Under the pieces are notes generated by a model that saw nothing but the letters and a program-made list of their open reading frames with translations, did no database searches and was not told where the DNA came from. From Nannochloropsis salina CCMP1776 (taxonomy: Eukaryota > Sar > Eustigmatophyceae > Eustigmatales > Monodopsidaceae): DNA of 58,250 bases. Positions 42,401 to 51,447 of the stretch are shown one piece after another. The stretch's first letter is position 1; each line of letters begins with the position of its first letter. The DNA is taken from assembly GCA_004565275.1 (NCBI GenBank), contig SDOX01000166.1, positions 72,232 through 130,481 on the forward strand, in the 5' to 3' direction. The translations under genes were made by a program, and so were the position numbers.

Positions 42401-45307
42401 TGGGCCCGCTTCTTCTTTCCGTTCCCGCATCCTCTCTTCCCTTTCCTCCCCCTCCCCCCGTATTCCCCCGTCGGCAACCCCTCCAGCCCCCCTCCCACAT
42501 GCACCTTTAGGCTGCACACCGGCCTTGCCCACGGGAGCGGCGACGGACCTGTCCATGCTCGGATGATCCTGGTCGCTACCTTTGCTTTCGGTCCCGGTCC
42601 TTTTCATGGGGTGCTCACAGCGTCCTTTCCACAGCCCTCCCAGGGTCGTCCGCCTTGCCTCCTCGACATCGGACGCCTCGCTTCGAACCTCCCTGCAGGC
42701 ATGGCCTGGGTGCCTTGGATGGATGGCGCGGGACGCTTGAGTCGTGGGCGAGGCCGTCAATGATGATGGAGGGGATGTGATGGAATAGGGCCCCACGGGC
42801 TTCGGTATTTGGACGCTCAACTTGCTGCAAGAGGCGCCCGTATTGTTATCAGCCCAAGCGAGACGATCGTCCCTTCTTCCACTCCCGCCCTCGCCCTCTC
42901 CTCCCTCTCTTGCCTCAGGACTTGTTGCTGGAAGTGGAGATGGGTCAAGTGGGGGGGAGGAGGAGGAGGAGAACGAGGGGGAGGAAGAGGGGGAGGAGGC
43001 GCTGGTGGTGGCAGCTCCGCCGTCGCTGGCATCATCTCCTTCCTTCAAATCAACGACACTTTCGATCGAAGATTCCGACACGGAGGAGGCGAATCCCCTC
43101 TGTGAAGAGGAGGGCGACGCCCCCTCTTCATCCCTCTCTCCCTCCTGCCCTCTCTCCCGCCCTCCCTCCTTGGAGGCCAAGACCCCCAACTCGGAGGCCG
43201 CCCTCAGCAGTTCCCTGAACGTCGTCGGCATGTAGGGGCACGTATTCATGATGGCCAGGTGGTGCTCCTGGTGGCGTTGCAGGCGGGCCCAGGACGGGTG
43301 CGAGGAGGCGGTGGGAAGGGCCGAGACGCAGTCAAATTGATGGAAAGTGATTTGGTCGGGCGCGGTGGGGCCGACCTGGAGGAAGGCTCCCTTGTTGCCA
43401 TAGTGGTTGCAGTAGTTCGGGGCGCTGAAGATAGTCACGACGGGAGGCAGGACCCGAGGAGGCAGATGGGAGGCCAGAGGAGGGCAAGGCCGTTCAGGGT
43501 TCGAGGGAGCGGGTGGAGGAGCAATCCCCCTCCCAGGAATGGAGGGCGGGGAAGGAAAAGGCGGGGCCCCATCTCCGCCCGCGGCCGCCGCCTCGACGGA
43601 CCAGGAAAAGTGCTCCGAGTAGCCTTCCTCCTGCACTTGATGGGCTCGGATCAAACACAGGAGATGGTTGTCGTCCAAAAACCGCCGGATCGCCCGGTAC
43701 CCGAAATACACCGAGCAACCCCGCTCCCCGTTCGGTCGCCACTCCACGGCCAGGTACTCTTCCCATGCCCTGGCTACCTGCTCCTTGTCCGTTGCGTCCC
43801 CATTGATGCCGGGGTCCACTTTCTTCTCGTGCCAAGGGTCGGCCCACAGCAAATCGCAGAGGGAACCACTGGCCCCCGGTTCCACGAAACGGTCGATCCG
43901 TTGAATTTCCGCCAACGTCTGGATTTCTGGTGAGATGCCCCCATGGCAGGCAAACAGGCGCCCGTAGTCGGTTTCCACCACCGCACACAGGGGCAAGGAC
44001 TCGAAAACCAGCAAAAATCTGTAGTACACGGGCAGGCCGTATTTTGCCTTGCATTCCTCTTTGAAACCGAAGTAGGTCGTCGCCCCCCGAGTCTCGTGGT
44101 TGCCTCGCAACAAATGGATCAAGTCCGGGTACGCCACCTTCAGGGCCAAAAGGTACAGCAATACTTCACAAGAATAAGCACCGCGGTCTACATAGTCGCC
44201 CAGGAAGAGGAAACGGGATGGATTTGGGGAAAAGGAGCCGGGGGAGGCAGGGGGGAAGGGAGAGGCGTGCTCACGGGTACCCGGCGCTCCTCCAGCCCTG
44301 CCGAACAAATCTAACAGGTCAAAAAATTGTCCGTGCATGTCCCCGACACACGTGACAGGGGCTTGCAGCGTCAAAATGTTGGGTTCGGCCTTCAGTATGT
44401 CGCGTGCCCGGTCCAAAAGCTCAAAAATTTCCCCGAGCTCCATCAGTTGGTGGGAGCGAAAGCGGTCGGCCAAGGCAGGGGGATCCAGAGGTCCCCAGGG
44501 ACTGCGGCAGCTCTGAGGCATGACGGCGGTGCTAGTACTGACAGGAAAGGCAGTGGCGTGGTTTGTCGCTTCTTCTTTAGGTTGTGCTTCTTCGAGACTG
44601 CAGCTCTGGACGGGTTCCCCCTCCCTCGCCATTGCCCGCGGTTCTTTCTTGTTCGTCTCCTGCCCGATCGTACCTTCGCTCTCTTCCTCTTGGCCCACCC
44701 ACATGATCAGCGGATCCTCTCCCGCATGGGACGGGGACCGTAGGCTCAATCTGGAGAGTTTAGCTTGCTGCAGGCGCTTGTGCGCCCGACGAGTAGAAGG
44801 CGTTGCTATCAGGCTCGGGGGGGGGAGAGGTACTGTCAAAGAGCAAGGAACGGGCACGGTGGACGACGGGACGGATTTCAGGAAAGCATTCAAACGACCA
44901 GTGTCCGCACTGGCACGTCTGGGGCTTTTAAATCTGTTCACAGTCGGTAAAGAAGGTGACCCGATCGAAGCCGTGGCCTCCGCGTCTCGAGTAGCAAGGA
45001 CATTGTCGTCATTGCAGTTACTTCTATATTTGTCGGTTTGCGTGATCACCACAGGCGCTCCACCGGGCGGCTCTAAGATTGGTAGACTTGTGATGCCTTC
45101 GTCCAGCACGTGCGTTTGCAGACAGGTGGGGCAGACCAAAGAAAATTCTTTGTCACACAAAGAATCCTGGAGACAACCAGTGCAGCCAACACAACCGCAA
45201 GGGAGCTTACGGGGTGTCAAGAGTTTGACTTCTGATATTGTGTTGTGCGTGACATCCGTGGAAGTCACGGGCCAGGCGAATTCAACGAAGCATATCTCGC
45301 ATGCCAT
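39485..45307 (-). CDS. RING-like / calcineurin-A phosphatase / EF-hand fusion protein
   Basis: A single uninterrupted frame of 1940 residues. Residues 3-70 form a RING-like zinc finger (CEICFVEF, LPCGCVGCTGC, CPTC). About 280-700 is a PPP-family Ser/Thr phosphatase with the metal-binding motifs GDMHGQ, GDYVDRG, RGNHE and HGG. It is closest to calcineurin A: FFDLLDLF, FKEECKAKYG, RFVEP then CDLLWADP, RAHQVQEEGY, IFSAPNYCNHYGNKGAF. An insertion of about 40 Pro-rich residues precedes IFSAPN. A disordered, Ser/Arg-rich linker of about 1100 residues follows, with basophilic sites such as RRDST and RRESV. Near residues 1850-1910 there are two EF-hands (DDNGDDFLEASE and DGDGDGKIGLLD). Calcium control may thus be built in rather than supplied by a separate calcineurin B. 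PPEF/RdgC enzymes also end in EF-hands, but their catalytic domain differs. Confidence 0.88.
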   Translation of the reverse strand: MACEICFVEFAWPVTSTDVTHNTISEVKLLTPRKLPCGCVGCTGCLQDSLCDKEFSLVCPTCLQTHVLDEGITSLPILEPPGGAPVVITQTDKYRSNCNDDNVLATRDAEATASIGSPSLPTVNRFKSPRRASADTGRLNAFLKSVPSSTVPVPCSLTVPLPPPSLIATPSTRRAHKRLQQAKLSRLSLRSPSHAGEDPLIMWVGQEEESEGTIGQETNKKEPRAMAREGEPVQSCSLEEAQPKEEATNHATAFPVSTSTAVMPQSCRSPWGPLDPPALADRFRSHQLMELGEIFELLDRARDILKAEPNILTLQAPVTCVGDMHGQFFDLLDLFGRAGGAPGTREHASPFPPASPGSFSPNPSRFLFLGDYVDRGAYSCEVLLYLLALKVAYPDLIHLLRGNHETRGATTYFGFKEECKAKYGLPVYYRFLLVFESLPLCAVVETDYGRLFACHGGISPEIQTLAEIQRIDRFVEPGASGSLCDLLWADPWHEKKVDPGINGDATDKEQVARAWEEYLAVEWRPNGERGCSVYFGYRAIRRFLDDNHLLCLIRAHQVQEEGYSEHFSWSVEAAAAGGDGAPPFPSPPSIPGRGIAPPPAPSNPERPCPPLASHLPPRVLPPVVTIFSAPNYCNHYGNKGAFLQVGPTAPDQITFHQFDCVSALPTASSHPSWARLQRHQEHHLAIMNTCPYMPTTFRELLRAASELGVLASKEGGRERGQEGERDEEGASPSSSQRGFASSVSESSIESVVDLKEGDDASDGGAATTSASSPSSSPSFSSSSSPPLDPSPLPATSPEAREGGEGEGGSGRRDDRLAWADNNTGASCSKLSVQIPKPVGPYSITSPPSSLTASPTTQASRAIHPRHPGHACREVRSEASDVEEARRTTLGGLWKGRCEHPMKRTGTESKGSDQDHPSMDRSVAAPVGKAGVQPKGACGRGAGGVADGGIRGEGEEREERMRERKEEAGPRVDGTTVEDNKALCGDDAGEKEGKVREKRNVGGTGQAAVEKEGEAEEMVETRLFEGYGSASGCLALAYLPSLWQWRGNDARPGAPLTELASRSQSNENPPTLAPSAGPSPRSDDQSRQNRINKPPAQKKGAGFHSAWFRRVWGGKTRDPVVGQAKPDIATREREASPHLWPRVSRSPFGAFHAAFPSLKPPMFRRPKSASGISTRVNGSSPKCVEGFGDDISNPDKTVARRSNVTPHHTPATIMHQASTTGGRGMDVDGRTEPGPHRVVDSRKRSEKFAIPERRNLEGKPRETAPTRTEKSESFAVHGTQNTHIRKATHHHCSSLRDSNRTTIPVNITSSENHTRGPQHRDSEPGRSIAVHALGTRNSAFSPARDRPEGERGSAPGARCGSSPEGPWPRPSAFHQLVRNPTSALRASSDSQGVPGINSRGRRTLSNRGVPEPRGDVTSVVSKIRDRDQRIARGRNKMRSSLEAMNEVSPSTDTTCASTRRPRRDSTLPSDSRSTITGSPCLPIRTAGPAAARPGKVEQECRRGKENSGKCEALTTKIIKRSTLRPVRMSRRESVYRLAQRRDGINEMHPDVVARCLETLAAKMPDEGKEKGAKWERPVSGSGALEEEIAHRPYSVAEVCARLERGVLRHCQDQGGSEAGIVRRKTGPGNVLSDPEINGRKAHFGPAGKAEHDDSTVKNIPDRRHSLRPGTTSVSYLLECIEARSQAHVQYQTTLAGTKLRERCQATPSTFLESTSLSPLKATLPACSPRHLAPTPPASGPSSGLLPSPSKPFPPSSPTSSSTTDELLVVGDTGRSCLSRNSRSKVDPAPPPITSTPGTDTLTKPDLSLSSFCCPPSPEHGAPSPPFPPPNTASSAAPPDDIFTAGEIVTLRLIFALFDDNGDDFLEASELERYAEEDEEVGGGGASRTQAEECVRLLDGDGDGKIGLLDFICFAARLKELHRKKEFSLVLSDLRRSRAKVR

Positions 45308-47130
45308 CCAAAGCTTGATCGAAACACTACCTGAAGGAACGAATTTCCTTCGCTAACTTGCTATAGTCTTTCTATCCCTGCATGTCAAAGATACGAATAA
45401 ATGTTATACTTGTGTGGGAAGCAATGTAGAACCATGCATGACATTGGCCAGTCATTGTAAGGCAGTCGTCGTCGGGACCAAGAAATGCATGTGGTTGGTG
45501 GCGGAAAGTGTTCGCATACCATAGCTTGTCTGTTTCGCAAAAAGCCAGAAAAGGCCTTTCTAATCGGAAGAAAATCGCCACACGAATGAAAATAATGAAA
45601 TTAATAAGGACTTAAGGGCATAAAGGAATAACTTGATCTCAGTCGGAAAGTACTCGGATTCGCGAGGGAAAGAACGGTGTTGCTGAGTACATCGTATTCG
45701 AAATAACGGTCCGCAACGGTCGATGTAACGGTTTTCCTGCGTTTTGTTTTATTTTACTTTAGTTTTACATACAATCACCTCTGAAGGTTGATATACGAAG
45801 CTATTCAACTTCTAATTTAAGCGCTCATCACTTATGGCTTTTCCAGTCTGGCGATGAAGCCCTCCTACCGGGTGTCCCTGGACGGTGTTGGGCCCGTTGC
45901 GTCCGCCGACAGGACTTCGTGTTCTATCAATTGGTAGCTGCACGGAACAGTGGCAGTACTTCGGAGGCTCCCATATGGCATGCTGAGTGTTCCACCGCCT
46001 GCAGAATACAGCAGTCTAATCGCATCCTTTTCACAAGCAACGGCGAACAAAGAGATGGGCACGTGCGTGCACCATTCGTTTCAATCAAGCGATCAAAAAC
46101 ATCAAGATGTGTACTTTCTTTTTAGATTTCTTTCCATGCCCCCTTGAGCGGCGCTTGAGAGCGTTCCTGACCCAATCCAGCTCATAATATCACGCTTCAG
46201 CTCGTCTCCTCGCCATGAGAGGGCCGGTGCATCAGCCGCAGTAACCGAGCAAGGTCACTGATTCTTTTGTACCGCACAAGTCCCTGCCTGTCCCCACATT
46301 CCTTACGAGCCTGTCACCATGCACCTCGAACCGTTCAAGGAATGCGTCTGCTACAGACATGTATAACCTGCCTCCTCCATGAAGCACAATGCCGAGCGTC
46401 GTTTCGGCATAATCCTCTAGATTTCATGACACTTGTCGGCTTGTCACGATCGTGTCTTGAAAGCACTGTATTCTTGCTGCGTTTTATGCTTTCAGGAGCC
46501 CCGACTGGGGTAAGTCCCTAATTTGCCTAAATGTGCTTTCACCTGGTCGTTGCAAATACTGTCCGTTCTGGTAATCCTCCTGCTCCTGCTGTTTTCACTC
46601 CTTCCTATGCCCTCCTTGATGACTTCTACCCAGCTACTGGTCTCCTGCGCCCGATGGCTTTACTGTGCTTTCCTCGCCCGACGGGGTACACCATCTGTGC
46701 GTGTACCACTCCCCTTGTTTCCTACACACTCTATACCCACAACAACTCCAGTCTGACAAGCTTGTCACTCACGCGTGGATAATAGCTGGTCGGAGACAAG
46801 TGTCTCAACACCCCCCCCCCCCAACATGTCTTCTCACAACCCGATCCCTCCAATCCCCCCTTGCCCGCCTCGCCTTAACACCTCCTTTCGTTCCCCGCGG
46901 GACATATGACCGGCCGCACGGCTTCTCCCCTCCCTCCCCGTATCCTCGGTCGCTACCCCCGCCTTCCTTCCTACCCCCTACACACACACACAGACAAGGA
47001 CAAGGTGCTTTGCCAAAAGCGAGGATGAAAATAAAAGCGCCCATTATGTACAGGCCTCGCCGTCCCTACCCCCCGACTCTTGTGTCCTTCCTTCACGCTT
47101 TCTCCGTCTCCTCACTCGGCAAGTCCAAGC
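45308..47130. other. Intergenic region
   Basis: About 1.8 kb between the start of the calcineurin-type gene and the stop of the elongase, both on the minus strand. AT-richer on the left, C-rich on the right (46800-47000). No supported gene. It should contain the promoter of the phosphatase gene. Confidence 0.45.
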
Positions 47131-48784
47131 TTAAAGCGTCTTCGCCTTGGATTTCGCAGGGTAGAGGAAGCGTCGCACGAAGAATTCCGTGAACAGGTAG
47201 AGGTAGGACCCATACATGAGGGCCCCGGAGGTCACGTTCTCCCACTCCACCGCACAGGCAAGCCCGTCCTGCAGACGGGCGAGGAAGCAGAGAGGGAAAG
47301 AGGATGGGTTCTAGGACCGGACAAGTCGTCGTGCACCGGCAAGGGAGGAGGGAGGGAAAGAGGGAGGGAGGGAGGGAGGGAGGGAGGGAGGGAGGACGGG
47401 CTTCCCACCTTCTTGTAATAGTAGGAGGCGACGCACAGCGACGTCCCCACCACCATTTGCGAGATTTGCGCGACCGTAATGAGATGGGCCGGAATCCACT
47501 TGGGCCAAGCCTTGATGGCCATCTGGCCACGTGGGAGGGAGTGAGGGAGGAAGGGAAAGAGGGAGGGAGGGAGGGGAGGGACCGCGGAGGGCGGGGGTTC
47601 AAGCCAGTGAGTTTCTCTGGAGAGGGCGATGAATAGGAGACGTAAAAAGGGTAGGAAGGGAGGGAAGGAGGGAGGGAGGGAGGGAGGGAGGGAGGGAGGG
47701 TACGCACCAGGTAGTAGTAGCCGTACATAATGGCGTGGACCGAGTAGTTCATGGCCACGAAGTAGAGGCCGGTGGAGGACTCCGTGGCGTAGGAGTGCCA
47801 GCAGAAGAGGAGGACGGTGATGTGGTGGTACCAGTGGAGGAACTGAAGTACAAGGGCGTGCACATGGGAGAGAGGGGGGAAATTGACGGTGAGAGGGAGG
47901 GGAGAGGAGGGGGGTCGACGGGTGGAGGGGGAAGGCGAGAGGGATGGAGACAAAGAGGGAGGGGTACCTGAAGCTTGCTCTTGCGGAAAACGATGAAGAC
48001 AGTGTCCACCAGCTCGGGAATCTTGCTGAAAATGAAGAGCATGACCCAGAGGCCACAGGCTCCTTCGCCGTAGGCCTTGGCAGCGGACGTGCACACGGTC
48101 TCTCGGAAGCTCAGCGTCGTGATGTTGTTCAACAGGTGTGGCACGGTGCGGAGCATGCCGCAAAAGGAGAAGAGGGAGAGGCACAGGTTCCAGTACGCCA
48201 GCGGTCCACGCCAGTCGAAACGCTCTCTGAGGCAGGGAAGGGAGGAAGGGAGGGGGAAAGGAAGGGGAAGGACGGAGGGAGGGAAGGAGAGGGGGAGGAA
48301 TAGGTGGGCGTCCAGGGTCTGTCCATCTCCAACGGCGGCGCTTGCCCGCCCCCGTCTTCCTTCCCCCTTCTTCCCACATCTCCCTCGACATTTCTAAAAC
48401 AAACCTGTTCTTCATCACCCGCGAGCCCACAACGATCATGAGCGCGTAGAGCGTGCAGAGGGCGAGGGGGAGGGCGGGCCACGTCGCCTTGGCGAAGTTG
48501 ACGAAAGGCTCGGCGTGGAAGTTCTTCTCGAAAGGGAAATAGGTCCGTTCCAGGATGGGAAAGTGTTGGAAGAGCTGGGTGTAGTGCGTTTGCGCCGCCT
48601 GTGTGCGTGAAAGATACAGAGGGCGGATACCCGGAGGGGACCAAAGGAGGGATGTCAGAGTGACCATGTGCAACCTCGACGACTGCGACTTCTTTCCTCC
48701 ACGCCAAATTTTGACACCCTTTAAGCCTACCTCCGAGAAGTACGGCTTGATCTGGTCCGCCGGCGTGCGGATGAGGAAGGACAT
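47131..48784 (-). CDS. ELO-family fatty-acid elongase, probably saturated/monounsaturated type
   Basis: Condenses malonyl-CoA with acyl-CoA in the ER (3-ketoacyl-CoA synthase of the ELO type). Six exons, 48784-48731, 48598-48405, 48226-47968, 47842-47708, 47522-47409 and 47268-47131, splice in phase to 297 residues. The histidine box [18 protein letters not shown] sits near residue 171. Other ELO motifs are [15 protein letters not shown] before it and [19 protein letters not shown] after it. This box resembles ELOVL3/6 and the delta-0 elongases I recall from Nannochloropsis, whose N-terminus ([16 protein letters not shown]) is the same here, rather than polyunsaturated-acid elongases. At least five hydrophobic segments are seen. 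The C-terminus is basic (AKSKAKTL), a plausible ER-retention Lys signal. The frame runs upstream of this Met, but CACTCTCGCAG just before it may be a splice acceptor in the 5' leader. Confidence 0.93.
47340..47400 (-). repeat. (CCCT)n array in elongase intron 5
   Basis: On the sense strand of the elongase gene the intron following SYYYKK opens with GTGGGAAG and then about eleven CCCT/CCTC units. A second, longer array lies at 47650-47700 just after the donor of intron 4. Confidence 0.85.
47650..47700 (-). repeat. (CCCT)n array in elongase intron 4
   Basis: An array of CCCT units begins within ten bases of the GTGCGTA donor of intron 4 on the sense strand. The antisense strand is (GGGA)n and could form a G-quadruplex. 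Confidence 0.85.
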
Positions 48785-51447
48785 ACTGCGAGAGTGACAG
48801 ACGGGGGGTGCGGTCAAGCGGCTCTGTGGTGCCCCATACAGGGAGAAAAATTTAGACATATCGGTGAGTAGCTATAGATCATGGCCATGTTCCTGAGACC
48901 CAAGCGGGCGTCTGACAAAAGCCCTTCAACCTTCTTAATTGCCGCGCTGCTGTGAAGGCTACGGAAGAGGGGCTCCGCCCTCTGGCTCCGGGTGCGCAAA
49001 GGGCATCTCTAACAATGACCACGTTTCGTCATCCTGCACGCACACGTCTGTGTGACACACGCCACGACGGCACTCGGTGCCTATATTCTCGTCTCGATTT
49101 AACCCTGGATCGGGCATCTTGCGAGCTAAGGAGAACATGGAAGACGGAGGCACCAACAAGCCTCCCTGGCGACTCATCACGTAAATCCCCTTTTCACGCA
49201 TCAGAACAGACAACGTAGGCGACACATTCCATTGAACCACGCAGGTCGTCACGCATGCTCCCCATAAATTGGTAACGAGCCATGCATTGTTGGTAGAAAG
49301 TGCGAGTCCGTCGGTATCGTCGTGTTCCGACGTGGGAGAGACGGCAACGCGGACTGCAAAATTTCTTCCCCAAAAACCAGGCAGTGCGACCACTTGACAA
49401 GGATATAAAAATTATCGTGACGCTCACTTAATCTTTATGACTGTGGTTTGATATTTGTGTGTTTGCGAGATGCTTCTTGACGACGAAATAGCTGCTTTTC
49501 GTCTCGTGCTTCCACAGAAAAAAGGGAAGAATTTCAAACTTTTTTCTCAAGGGAGGAGGCACAAAGGCTCAAAATAAGGCCACAAATGTAGACAGTCGCA
49601 CAATCTTTCTCAGGTGCAAGTGTTTCACAACCAATGGCGTGAAGAGGGGCTGTCAACGACCTTGACACCCACTTCCAACATGAGGTCTGGAAATCCCTCC
49701 CTCTGTCGCGCCGTCTCGCCAAAGAGCAGACCTCACCGCGAAGTAAACCCTGCACCAAACAAAGCACCCATCCGAAGCAGCACACCACCGTCGACCAGTC
49801 ATGCCATTCAGCCGCCGGTTCCAAGTCTCCCCAAAGAGTGTTTTACTTTCCCTTTCTCGTTCCACTGCCTTGCTCGCCCCCTTTCCCCCCCCGCGACCGT
49901 GCCACACCAAACCGATCTTCTAAATACTTTATTTGCTTTGCATGACCGACTGCGCAAAATGAAAAATTGGGCCCATGGCTACTCGCGGGCCTGAGTGGGG
50001 TTGCGAAATGTGGAGAGACGAGGGGCTTTGGAGCGTGGGTGCAAGGAATGAAGATCAGTGGCCATGTTAAAATATCTTCATGTGCGGTATGGGTGTCGTG
50101 TCACGGCCTGCTGGATTAACGGGTGCCAACCACATGTTACATTGACACCACCAAGAAATTGCACTCCACAATCATGCCACGGGTACGCCGTCGCCCGGGA
50201 TACCTTCTCGATCCAAGTATCAATGGTTGTCAAGACCTCGATTCCAATGAATAGAGACGTGGTCTTTTGTGGTCGTACAAAACGTGTCGTCCAGGTGGTG
50301 ACATGCTACGCAGTGCTCGAGCATCCTGGACAGTGACGACGCCCGAGTCGCGGGACGTACACACGGACCGTGCAAGGCCACTGGGATACGTGCCTGCGCG
50401 TAAAGTTATCTCCGCATGGTGGTGGAAGCAGACTTCATCGGAAGATTGTCCCGAAATAAAAGGAAAATCATGGATACTTTTGTGTCAACGACCAAGTATA
50501 GACGTTTTTGCACCATTGGATTTTCACTTGTGAAGACACTTAAACGCAGGGCCATGGTAGCCAAGTGGCTTGCCTGCCAACCAGGAGGCTATATTTCAAC
50601 TTTACATGATCGTGCTTGAAGTCTTCTTTCACCTTAGACTAAACATATGTGTCTGTGAAGCTCGAAATTCGGCGTGTGTGCCTTTGAAGGGCATGGTTTA
50701 GCCAGTCGAGTCGTCCTACGGCCTAAGAAAGACACCCATTCCATGATTTATGCTTTCACATAGAGTGCAATGGAAGCACCTTTTCCCCCCACATTGCAAG
50801 AATCTTCTTTCAACGATGTGCGAGGGAAATAATCTGTATTTCAACGAGTGGATGGCAAAGGCGCATCACAGGTACCCAATACAACTTGAAAGAAGGACTG
50901 TGGGTACATTCTGACTTGGGAATCAGGGATACAGTCCATGTCTTTGTGTTGCGTTTGCTTTCCTGTCCATTCATATATTCTTTTATGGGAATGCAGGTAC
51001 ACAGTCCATGTTTTTCTCTTGCGTTTGCTTTTCTGTCCATTCCAAGACTTTTCATCACGGACCCATGCTCCCCGGGCCTTTACACATGGCGTACACGAAC
51101 TACTCTTACGATCAAGCCTCCGTCTTGTCCAATTTATTTATCATACAAACATTGTCAGAGAATTTTTTCCATGCTTTTTTCTGTATTCAGGCATTCATAT
51201 CCAACCCATGACGGTCTCTCCCCTCAATTTCGGCCTGCCCCCCCAGCGCCTGCACGTCTCGTCCCCGTCATTTTTCTTTCGCCCGACCTGCCCTCACTCC
51301 GCCTTCCCATCCCATCCTTCTTCCCCATCCCAGCACTCCTTCCCCCTCAGTCACGGCGCCCTTCCTGGCCCACTTCGTGGCCGCCCAGCGGCTCATATCC
51401 TCGTCACCACCCCGCTTCCTTCTCCTCCTCCCTCCCTTCCCTTCCCT
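48785..51447. other. Intergenic region
   Basis: About 2.7 kb between the elongase start and the PP2C stop, both on the minus strand. Base composition is near neutral and open frames are no longer than chance allows. It should contain the elongase promoter and holds a short direct repeat at 50917-51050. Confidence 0.45.
50917..51050. repeat. Two-copy direct repeat of about 69 bp
   Basis: Two tandem copies start at 50917 (TGGGAATCAGG...) and 50986 (TGGGAATGCAGG...). Both contain ACAGTCCATGT and TTGCGTTTGCTTT and end in CTGTCCATTC. A few substitutions and one indel separate them. Confidence 0.75.

Noticed and set aside
48959-49393. About 145-codon minus-strand frame in the elongase-PP2C spacer
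   Set aside because: It begins without an ATG, has no family match, and one such run is expected by chance over this much spacer.
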